The position numbers and the translations under genes were made by a program. Below are positions 7,201 through 14,198 of a stretch of DNA of 37,299 nucleotides, piece after piece. This stretch comes from Gemmatimonadota bacterium (GTDB lineage: Bacteria > Latescibacterota > UBA2968): assembly GCA_026705765.1 (NCBI GenBank), contig JAPPAB010000112.1, positions 1 to 37,299 of the forward strand. Reading direction: 5' to 3'. A model generated the notes under the pieces. That model was not told the origin of the DNA, did not search any database, and saw only the letters and a program-made list of their open reading frames with translations. The first letter of the stretch is position 1; every line of letters begins with the position of its first letter.

Positions 7201-8946
7201 ATGCAGAATATTCTGAAGTTGATGGGTTATATGCGTCCCTATTGGAAGCAGGCGACAATCGCTCCGCTGCTGAAATTGATCGAGGTGATGCTGGAGTTGA
7301 TGCATCCCCGGTTGGTGCAGCGGATTGTAGATGAGGGGATTGCCAGGGGAGATCTGGATCTGGTGATTGAGACCGGATTGTGGATGCTGGGCCTGGCGAT
7401 TGGGGGCGTTTTGTTTGGAATTGGCAATGCCTGGTTTGGCGTGTGGGTGGCGCAGCGGGTGGAGACCGATGTGCGAAGTGCGCTTTTTGGCAAAATTCAG
7501 TCTCTTTCGTTTGGCAATCTGGATAAGCTGTCAACGGGGCATCTGATTACGCGGCTGACCAATGATGTGCGACAGGTGGGAGAGGTGGCGCGTTTGATAT
7601 TGCGCATTCTGTCGCGTATGCCGATGGCAATGGTGGGCGGTCTGGTGATGGCGATTGTGACCAGTCCTCGCCTGGGGTTGATGTTTATTGGGCTGGCTCC
7701 CGTGATTCTCGGGACTCTGATTCTGGTGTTTCGAAAAGCCAATGCGATGTTTGGCGAAGTGCAGAATCGCCTGGATCGGGTGAATCAGGTGACGCAGGAA
7801 AATCTGGCAGGTGTGCGCGTGGTGAAGGCTTTTTTGAGGGCGGACCACGAGATCGAACGGTTTGGAACGGCCAATGACAGATTGATGGAACAGACGATTC
7901 GGGTGACGCAACTGGTGGCTCTGGTGATGCCGTTTATGATGCTGCTATTGAATCTGGGCGTTGTAGGGGTGATCTGGTTTGGGGGAATTGCCGTAACTCA
8001 GGGTGGGATGAAGCTGGGCGAGATTATTGCGTTTATCAATTATCTGTTGCTGTTCTTGCAATCCCTGATGATAGGCAGTATGGTGCTTATCCGGATGTCC
8101 CGTGCAGAGGCTTCTGCCGAGCGCATTGTCGATGTGCTGAATAGCGAGCCCGAGTTACAGGATCGGGCAGATGCAAAGCGCGATGTGGTGTTGGAGGGGC
8201 AGGTTGCGTTTGAAGATGTGACGTTCAGCTATAATGAGACGGCGGACGATCCGGTATTGCGGAATCTGAGTTTTGTCGCGGAACCGGGGCAGAAGGTGGC
8301 GATTCTGGGTTCGACAGGGGCGGGCAAGTCGTCGCTGGTGAATCTTATTCCGCGGTTTTACGATGTGAATGCAGGGCGGGTGATGGTGGATGGGATGGAT
8401 GTGCGCGATGTGGACCAGGGGACGCTGCGACAGCAAATCGGGATGGCACTCCAGGAGTCGGTCCTTTTTTCGGGTACGATTCGGTACAATATTCGGTACG
8501 GGCGGCCCGAAGCGACCGATGAAGAGGTTGAGGCCGCTGCCAGGGCAGCTATGGCGCACGATTTTATTGTCCAGTTTCCGGATAAGTACGAGACGCTATT
8601 GGGCCAGCGCGGCGTGAATTTGTCGGGGGGACAGAGGCAGCGGATAGCGATAGCCCGGGCGTTGATCTCCCATCCGAAGGTGTTGATTTTAGACGATAGT
8701 ACCAGTGCCGTGGATCTGGAGACAGAGGCAAGAATTCACGATGCGCTTGAACAGATGGTCGGGTGTACGAGTTTTCTGGTGGCACAGCGCATCAGTACGG
8801 TTTTGCAGGCCGATAAGATTCTGGTGCTGGACGATGGCGTGCTGGTTGCCGAGGGAACGCACCAGGAGTTGATGGCATCCAGTTCAGTATATCAGGAGAT
8901 TTACGATTCACAGCTCGGAGAAGGAAACGGATATGGCGGAAGTTGA
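7201..8946 (+). CDS. ABC exporter half-transporter A (type IV exporter, degenerate catalytic site subunit)
   Basis: 581 residues: six membrane helices over about 15-310, then a nucleotide-binding domain. Walker A is GSTGAGKSS at 370-378 and the signature LSGGQ at 474-478 is intact. The Walker B catalytic Glu is Asp499 (VLILDDSTSAVD) and the switch His is Gln529 (FLVAQR). This is the profile of the degenerate-site subunit in heterodimeric exporters such as TM287/288 and BmrCD. Exported substrates are typically drugs, lipids or peptides; nothing here identifies one. The next gene overlaps its last 14 bases in another frame, so the two subunits are co-translated. The start ATG 7201 has AAGGA upstream. 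Confidence 0.94.
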   Translation: MQNILKLMGYMRPYWKQATIAPLLKLIEVMLELMHPRLVQRIVDEGIARGDLDLVIETGLWMLGLAIGGVLFGIGNAWFGVWVAQRVETDVRSALFGKIQSLSFGNLDKLSTGHLITRLTNDVRQVGEVARLILRILSRMPMAMVGGLVMAIVTSPRLGLMFIGLAPVILGTLILVFRKANAMFGEVQNRLDRVNQVTQENLAGVRVVKAFLRADHEIERFGTANDRLMEQTIRVTQLVALVMPFMMLLLNLGVVGVIWFGGIAVTQGGMKLGEIIAFINYLLLFLQSLMIGSMVLIRMSRAEASAERIVDVLNSEPELQDRADAKRDVVLEGQVAFEDVTFSYNETADDPVLRNLSFVAEPGQKVAILGSTGAGKSSLVNLIPRFYDVNAGRVMVDGMDVRDVDQGTLRQQIGMALQESVLFSGTIRYNIRYGRPEATDEEVEAAARAAMAHDFIVQFPDKYETLLGQRGVNLSGGQRQRIAIARALISHPKVLILDDSTSAVDLETEARIHDALEQMVGCTSFLVAQRISTVLQADKILVLDDGVLVAEGTHQELMASSSVYQEIYDSQLGEGNGYGGS

Positions 8947-10780
8947 TCGACAGCGCGACGGTGAACAGCAGGGTCCAGGCGGAATGATGATGGGGGGGCG
9001 TCGCCGGATGATGATGGGTGACGACGAGCGAGCGCGGGATATTCGGGGAACTACCCGCCGTTTGCTGGGGTATATGAGACGCTACAAGGGGACTTTGATG
9101 GGGGTGGTGGGGTTGGTGGTGGTCACAACGGGGTTGGAGGTGGCAGGTCCGTATTTGATGGCGCGTGCGATTGATGAGTATATCGCCTATAGCGACTTGC
9201 CGGGCCTTTTCCAAATTGCCCTGTTGCTGGCGGGGGTGTATGTGGCTATGGCACTGACATCCTGGCTGCAGACGTTTATTATGGCACGGGTATCTCAAAG
9301 TTCTGTGCGGGATTTGCGACAGGATCTTTTTAACCGCTTGCAGATGCTTCCGCTGCGGTTCTTTGACCGGCGTGCCAGTGGTGATATCATGAGCCGTGTG
9401 ACCAATGATGTGGATAATATCAGCAGTGTGTTGTCGGATAGCGTGACGCAGTTGATTAACAGCGTGTTGACCCTGGTGGGCGTGTCGGCCATGATGTTCT
9501 GGATGGATTGGCCTCTGGCGTTGATTAGTTTGCTCACCTTTCCGCTGATGACTTCTTTGACAGGGCAAGTCGCCAAACGCGCGCGTCGGGGGTTTCGCGA
9601 GCAGCAGGCGGCACTGGGTGCGCTCAATGGGATGATTGAGGAGACGATTGCTGCAGAGCAGGTGGTGAAAGCTTATGGACGCGAACAGGCGTCGATTGAG
9701 GCGTTTGAAAAGTTCAATAACAGATTGAAATATGCCGGTACACGCGCGCAGTTTTTCGGGACGTTGATGCCGCCTCTGACCTTTTTTGTGAACAATATGG
9801 GTCTGGTGATTGTGGCTTTTGCGGGTGGCTATATGGCGGTTCAGGGCGATGTGACAATCGGTGTGATTGCCGCTTTTATCAGCTATGTGCGGCAGTTTGG
9901 ACGACCTTTGGGCCAGGTTGCCAATTTGTACAATTCGATACAGTCTGCACTGGCCGGGGCAGAGCGGGTTTTTGAGACTATTGACGAGTTTCCCGAAGCG
10001 CCCGATATGCCAGATGCGGTCGCGTTAGAACAGGTTCGGGGGGATGTGGTTTTCGATCGGGTGTGTTTTGGCTATGAAAAAGATGTGCCAGTGCTCAAAG
10101 AAGTGAGTTTGCACGCCAGGCCGGGGGAGAAGATTGCGCTGGTAGGACCGACGGGAGCGGGGAAGACGACCATTGTGAATTTGCTGACCCGGTTTTACGA
10201 TATCGATAGCGGGGCGATTTATATCGACGGCCATGATATTCGGCAGGTGAAACGGGAAGCGTTGCGCCGGCAACTGGGTATTGTGTTGCAGGATACTTTT
10301 TTGCTGTCTGATACTGTGCGGGAAAATATCCTTTATGGAAGGCTCGATGCTTCGGATGAGGAGGTGGTTGATGCGGCTAAATTGGCCAATGCAGATCCCT
10401 TTATTCGCCGATTGCCCCAGGGCTATGATACGATGCTTTCGGAACGCGGCGGCAATTTGAGCCAGGGACAGCGACAGATGCTGGCCATTGCAAGAGCCGC
10501 GTTGGCCGATCCGTCGATTCTCATTTTAGATGAGGCGACATCCAGTGTGGATACGCGGACGGAAATGCGGATTCAACAAGCGCTTTTAAGGCTGATGGAG
10601 GGGCGAACGAGCTTTATTATTGCCCATCGGTTGAGCACGATTCGCAATGTGGATGAGATTCTGGTTATTGACGATGGGCAGATTATTGAACGCGGGTCGC
10701 ATCGTGCGTTGCTGAAGGCGGAGGGGTTTTATCACAATTTGTATATGAGCCAGTTCAAGGGAGAGGTCACTTTTGTTTAG
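8933..10780 (+). CDS. ABC exporter half-transporter B (catalytically competent subunit)
   Basis: 615 residues. A Met/Arg/Gly-rich, probably cytosolic N-terminal tail (about 1-40) precedes six membrane helices (about 50-345) and the nucleotide-binding domain. Walker A is GPTGAGKTT at 405-413, Walker B has Asp533-Glu534, and the H-switch is His565 (IIAHRLST). Its signature motif is LSQGQ (509-513) rather than LSGGQ. In a heterodimer with subunit A this yields one consensus site (B Walker motifs with A LSGGQ) and one degenerate site (A Walker motifs with B LSQGQ), so the deviations in the two proteins are complementary. The start overlaps the upstream gene by 14 bases and has GGAGAAGGAA in front. 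Confidence 0.94.
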   Translation: MAEVDRQRDGEQQGPGGMMMGGRRRMMMGDDERARDIRGTTRRLLGYMRRYKGTLMGVVGLVVVTTGLEVAGPYLMARAIDEYIAYSDLPGLFQIALLLAGVYVAMALTSWLQTFIMARVSQSSVRDLRQDLFNRLQMLPLRFFDRRASGDIMSRVTNDVDNISSVLSDSVTQLINSVLTLVGVSAMMFWMDWPLALISLLTFPLMTSLTGQVAKRARRGFREQQAALGALNGMIEETIAAEQVVKAYGREQASIEAFEKFNNRLKYAGTRAQFFGTLMPPLTFFVNNMGLVIVAFAGGYMAVQGDVTIGVIAAFISYVRQFGRPLGQVANLYNSIQSALAGAERVFETIDEFPEAPDMPDAVALEQVRGDVVFDRVCFGYEKDVPVLKEVSLHARPGEKIALVGPTGAGKTTIVNLLTRFYDIDSGAIYIDGHDIRQVKREALRRQLGIVLQDTFLLSDTVRENILYGRLDASDEEVVDAAKLANADPFIRRLPQGYDTMLSERGGNLSQGQRQMLAIARAALADPSILILDEATSSVDTRTEMRIQQALLRLMEGRTSFIIAHRLSTIRNVDEILVIDDGQIIERGSHRALLKAEGFYHNLYMSQFKGEVTFV

Positions 10781-10792
10781 AGTGGAGGAAAA

Positions 10793-11524
10793 ATGTCCTA
10801 TCGATTAACACCAGAAGATGTGCGATTTTTTCACGACGAGGGGTATCTCGGGCCATATACGATGCATTCGCCGGAAGAAATGGATCGTATTCGGCCTGTT
10901 GTTGAGCGTGAAATTTTTGAAGCCGAAGGCCCGTTTCACGTCAATCGGCAAAAAGCGCGGCATCTCGATAGTCGAACGATCTACGATCTGTGTACACATC
11001 CGACAATTATGGATCGGGTAGAAGGCATCCTCGGTCCGGATATTGTGCTCTGGCAATCCAACTTTTTTAACAAACCCCCCGGTGCCAAAGAAATTCCCTG
11101 GCATCAGGATATGAATTTCTGGTCCACCGAAATAGAACCGGGTATCAATGTCTCCGCCTGGTTAGCCATTGACGATACCGATGTCAGCAACAGTTGCGTA
11201 CAACTCATGCCGGGGTCGCACCGAAAGATGATTCCGCACATTAAAGCCACACCCGAACAGGCTTTTCGCCAACAGGGCGACCCCGATCACATCGGTGTTG
11301 ACCCGGATCGCGTTGTGAAGATGAAAATGAAAGCCGGACAATTCTTTCTCTTTACCGAGCGCATGCTCCACTACTCAGCGGCAAATACGTCTGATCGCCG
11401 ACGCCTGGGATTGGCGATACGCATTACCATTCCGATTGTGCGCTGTTACAAAAGGTATCACCTTCATCTGGTGCGCGGTGAGGATCGGATGGGGTTTAAT
11501 GTGTATGGAGATGCGCCTGAATGA
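10793..11524 (+). CDS. Phytanoyl-CoA dioxygenase family protein (Fe(II)/2-oxoglutarate)
   Basis: 243 residues with the complete PhyH active site: WHQD (His104, Asp106), distal His193 in ERMLHYSAANTS, and Arg202-204 for 2-oxoglutarate. The core PGSHRK is typical. Members hydroxylate lipids, small natural products or betaines; the substrate here is unknown. Unlike the first PhyH protein in the window, the iron triad is intact. A strong GGAGG precedes ATG 10793, only 12 bases after the ABC gene, so it probably belongs to the exporter operon and may modify the exported molecule. Confidence 0.92.
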   Translation: MSYRLTPEDVRFFHDEGYLGPYTMHSPEEMDRIRPVVEREIFEAEGPFHVNRQKARHLDSRTIYDLCTHPTIMDRVEGILGPDIVLWQSNFFNKPPGAKEIPWHQDMNFWSTEIEPGINVSAWLAIDDTDVSNSCVQLMPGSHRKMIPHIKATPEQAFRQQGDPDHIGVDPDRVVKMKMKAGQFFLFTERMLHYSAANTSDRRRLGLAIRITIPIVRCYKRYHLHLVRGEDRMGFNVYGDAPE

Positions 11525-11559
11525 TCGGGGTTACTGAAGGACAAAAAAGGGAGGTTTAC

Positions 11560-12111
11560 ATGTTGAACAGCAGATTGTGGTTGTTTTGTATCCTACTTTT
11601 TGGGGTCGTTGTGATTGCGTCTGATAAAGTCGTGTCTGGTGATGAACCATCCGAGCAAGTCACACTTGAACAACTATCCCGCGAGGTAGATGAGTTATCC
11701 CGCAAGGTTGAACAGCTATCCCGTAAGGTGGATGAGTTATCCCGCAAGGTTGAACAACCATCCGAGCAAGTCGCGTCTGGTCAATCATCTCAAAAGGTGA
11801 AGATTAGAGGCGTTGAAATTCAATTTCTGGCGACGGGAAAGACTTATGCGCCCTGGAATGGACAAGTGAAGCTATTTGAAGGGTTCGCCGGTGTCAGACA
11901 TGAAGAGATTGGACGGATGTTTGTTAAAGTGAATGCTGGGTTAGACCCGCTTGATGTCGTGGAAGCAATACGAGAGGAAGCAAAAAAGAAGGGTGCTAAT
12001 GGGGTTATTCTTGATTCAAGTTTGGGGGCAATGCAGCAAAAGTTGAGTCTTGGATCTCTCGCTGGTATGGGTGTAGATATGACGGTGAAAGTAATACGAG
12101 TTTTTGAATAA
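11560..12111 (+). CDS. Exported periplasmic protein with heptad coiled coil
   Basis: 183 residues. A signal-peptide-like N-terminus (LWLFCILLFGVVVIA) is followed by four perfect heptads of the LSRKVEQ/LSRKVDE type (about 38-66), which predict a short parallel coiled coil. It has no lipobox. The C-terminal domain (about 85-183) contains an EAKKKGANGVIL helix-strand unit seen in small periplasmic YbjQ/RcsF/DUF4156-like folds; this is a weak resemblance. The start at 11560 is chosen because AAGGGAGG lies five bases upstream and the signal peptide begins there. An in-frame ATG at 11521 overlaps the PhyH stop (ATGA) but lacks a separate binding site. Probably the last gene of the exporter operon. 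Confidence 0.8.
   Translation: MLNSRLWLFCILLFGVVVIASDKVVSGDEPSEQVTLEQLSREVDELSRKVEQLSRKVDELSRKVEQPSEQVASGQSSQKVKIRGVEIQFLATGKTYAPWNGQVKLFEGFAGVRHEEIGRMFVKVNAGLDPLDVVEAIREEAKKKGANGVILDSSLGAMQQKLSLGSLAGMGVDMTVKVIRVFE
11645..11772 (+). repeat. 21/42-bp tandem repeats bounded by 17-bp direct repeats
   Basis: Four 21-base units at about 11668-11751 encode the LSRxVxx heptads; units alternate, so the array is best seen as a 42-base unit (GATGAGTTATCCCGCAAGGT begins at 11689 and again at 11731). The array is bracketed by identical 17-base copies of AACCATCCGAGCAAGTC at 11645-11661 and 11756-11772. Slippage or recombination could change heptad number. Confidence 0.85.
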
Positions 12112-12214
12112 GGGAAAAAAGGTTGCGTCTCACTGCTAAGAAACACATACTCTGCAATAGTTGCTCTGGTGATGTGTGCTACTGCTGACGTGATTAGAAC
12201 GACAGACTGAGCCC

Positions 12215-12457
12215 ATGCTTGATATCCCACGCCATCCAAATAAAGACATTCGCGAAGCAATCTTATACGCTGTATCAAGAGGATGGCGTATTGAGAAGGC
12301 CGGACCACGAGCACATATTTGGGGTCGTGCGCTTTGTCCAGAACAGAGTCGAGCCGGACATATTTTTAATATTTACTCTACCCCCAGGAATCCGACTATC
12401 CATGCTCGTAAATTTCAAAGATACGTAGATGACTGTACACATACACTCAGGAGATGA
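12215..12457 (+). CDS. HicA-like small protein of a two-gene module
   Basis: 80 residues. The pattern HPNKDIREAILYAVSRGW, then GPRAHIWGRALCPEQ and STPRNPTIHARKFQRYVDDC, matches a widespread uncharacterised family in which a predicted double-stranded-RNA-binding-like (HicA-type) core carries a central His (here AHIWG) and a C-terminal Arg-rich helix. In other genomes such genes typically precede a small partner gene, as here. The likely role is a toxin of a toxin-antitoxin-like pair; this is inference from the fold pattern. The Shine-Dalgarno is weak. The stop overlaps an ATG of the next gene, so the two are coupled. A 69-residue ORF in another frame (12219-12428) is a shadow. Confidence 0.7.
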   Translation: MLDIPRHPNKDIREAILYAVSRGWRIEKAGPRAHIWGRALCPEQSRAGHIFNIYSTPRNPTIHARKFQRYVDDCTHTLRR

Positions 12458-12462
12458 AGACA

Positions 12463-12747
12463 ATGAGAGTCTATGAATTTATGCTTACGCTTGCGACTGA
12501 GCCTGATCTGGATACAACTGATCGGCTCTATGGATATTTTGGTGAGGAGGGGGCAGCATCTGAAAGTGTCCAGGACTTTACACTCGTTATACAATCTGGA
12601 ACACCGATTGTGAATTGTACCGTAGAAGCTACATCGTTTGAGGCAGCACTGGAATCGGTGTTGCCAAAATTGCGTGAGGAAGGTCTTCAGGTCGTGCGCG
12701 TGGAGGTTGACGAGGTGGGACTGGCACTTCTTCAAGAGGCGATATAA
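12463..12747 (+). CDS. Small partner protein of the HicA-like gene (putative antitoxin)
   Basis: 94 residues. MRVYEFMLTLATEPDLDTTDRLYGYFGEEGAASESV, a strand-rich centre and a final VEVDEVGLALLQEAI match the partner proteins usually encoded after this HicA-like family; larger relatives end in a helix-turn-helix DNA-binding segment, which is missing here. ATG 12463 is preferred because AGGAG is nine bases upstream; ATG 12454 abuts that site and overlaps the previous stop. The missing DNA-binding tail suggests the pair is not autoregulated by this protein, or that this is a shortened version. Confidence 0.7.
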   Translation: MRVYEFMLTLATEPDLDTTDRLYGYFGEEGAASESVQDFTLVIQSGTPIVNCTVEATSFEAALESVLPKLREEGLQVVRVEVDEVGLALLQEAI

Positions 12748-13016
12748 TGGCTTAGATGCTTATCTCTCACCGATGAGATTTGGTTCGCAAATTTCAGATT
12801 ATATGTATAGAAAATAAGAAATATATTCTATTTATGTTATTATTTTTTTTGAAGATAGTTGACAAAGGCACTCGAAATTCTTATATTAATATAGTTCTGA
12901 TTATGTGGCTCTCATACACCTTTTCTTTTCTGCAAAAGTCTTTGAACCATTTAGGTGAAAGTAGATTGTAATATGGAATCAAAGGCTATAATTTTCGAGA
13001 ATTCATAGAAAGAATA
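12748..13016. other. AT-rich intergenic region upstream of the DNA methyltransferase
   Basis: 269 bases, clearly more AT-rich than the surrounding genes. It contains the methyltransferase promoter (12859-12887) and a leader of about 120 bases. A 63-codon open frame at 12780-12971 is not gene-like. No terminator hairpin with a T-run is evident after the HicA-like pair. Confidence 0.6.
12859..12887 (+). promoter_or_regulatory. Strong sigma70-type promoter of the DNA methyltransferase
   Basis: Perfect TTGACA (12859-12864), 17-base spacer and TATATT (12882-12887, 5/6). Transcription would start near 12894, giving a leader of about 120 bases. No C-protein box or extended inverted repeat is visible beside it. 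Confidence 0.65.
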
Positions 13017-14198
13017 ATGATGTCAGATCTCAAGATAGCAGAGCTTTTCGCTGGAATGGGGGGCGTAACGGGAGGGTTTATGGATGCTGGTGGATTCGAT
13101 CCTGTGTTCTTGAATGATGTTGATCCCTCAGCGCGTAATGCATTCGTCCAAAATTTTCCAAATCTGAAGGATCGGTACCAACTCAACCGAGTTGAGAACC
13201 TGACTGGGAATGTAATCCTCGATTTTGCAGGTGGACAAATTGACGGGCTTCTAGGTTGTCCCCCTTGCCAGGGATTGAGCCAAGTAGGGCCACGAAGAAA
13301 ACATGATCATCGAAACGCGTTGTTGTTTGAAATGCACCGCCTGGTCTGGAGCATCTCTCCCAAATTCTTCGTAATGGAAAACGTTCCTCGTCTTTTGAAC
13401 ACTTCCTACTTTCAGAATTTCGAAGAATCGATTTCGCGCCGTTATAAACTACATGCAGAGATCATTAACGCAGCGGAATATGGAATCCCACAACTTCGAC
13501 GCAGAGCAGTTGTCATCGGTTTTCGAAAGCATCTTGACATAGAGCCGTCGCTCCCAGAACCCACTCATGGGGGAGATGGCCGAGTATTCAATTATAGCAC
13601 CGGAACCTTCATCAAATCCGAAAGCCAAACTGGACGTAAAGTTCTTATGCTGAGGCCAAAGGTTTCATTAGGCGAACAGCCGCTTGTCAGACTGCAAGAT
13701 GCTCTTGGAGATTTGCCCTCGGATGTAACACCAGAGCAGGATACTTGGGATTATGAAACCCCACCCACAACGACCTATCAGCAGGTCATGCGTTCATGCA
13801 GTGATGCCCAAGTTACGAATCATCGCCCTTGGCTCCACCGACAGAAAATGATAGACCGACTTAAGACCATAGCTGCTGGCCATTGTCCGATTGAGTATGG
13901 AAACGGGTTTCGCAACGCGACTTATTTTTCTCAAGCTTACGCCCGCCTCCATCCTTTTGGACTTGCTAGAACAATTACGACCAATTTTCACAACCCCGGC
14001 AGCGGGCGTTTTACTCACTACGCCGCGCACAGAGCACTCACGGTAAGGGAAGCATTGCGCATACAGGGCTTTCCAGATAAGCTTACCTTCAACGCAGACA
14101 TCCCCTACAAAGATGCCGAACGTCTCGTCGGCAATGCCTTTCCCCGCTTATTGGCTGCCGCCATTGGGCGTCATATCCGTTCCCTCATTTCCAGTTGA
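13017..14198 (+). CDS. DNA (cytosine-5)-methyltransferase
   Basis: 393 residues with all diagnostic C5 motifs in order: motif I FAGMGGVTGG (11-20) for S-adenosylmethionine, motif IV GCPPCQG with nucleophile Cys84, motif VI MENV (120-123), motif VIII QLRRR (159-163), a variable target-recognition region (about 180-310), motif IX RALTVREALRIQGFPD and motif X VGNAFP (371-376). It methylates cytosine C5 in a sequence that cannot be read from the protein. There is no adjacent classical endonuclease; instead the convergent HerA-NurA pair is the likely partner. Its last 51 bases overlap the 3' end of the nuclease gene on the other strand. The start could be ATG 13017 or 13020. Confidence 0.95.
   Translation: MMSDLKIAELFAGMGGVTGGFMDAGGFDPVFLNDVDPSARNAFVQNFPNLKDRYQLNRVENLTGNVILDFAGGQIDGLLGCPPCQGLSQVGPRRKHDHRNALLFEMHRLVWSISPKFFVMENVPRLLNTSYFQNFEESISRRYKLHAEIINAAEYGIPQLRRRAVVIGFRKHLDIEPSLPEPTHGGDGRVFNYSTGTFIKSESQTGRKVLMLRPKVSLGEQPLVRLQDALGDLPSDVTPEQDTWDYETPPTTTYQQVMRSCSDAQVTNHRPWLHRQKMIDRLKTIAAGHCPIEYGNGFRNATYFSQAYARLHPFGLARTITTNFHNPGSGRFTHYAAHRALTVREALRIQGFPDKLTFNADIPYKDAERLVGNAFPRLLAAAIGRHIRSLISS

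Noticed and set aside
12780-12971. 63-codon AT-rich plus-strand frame
   Set aside because: It spans the methyltransferase promoter, has no Shine-Dalgarno and reads like translated AT-rich DNA.
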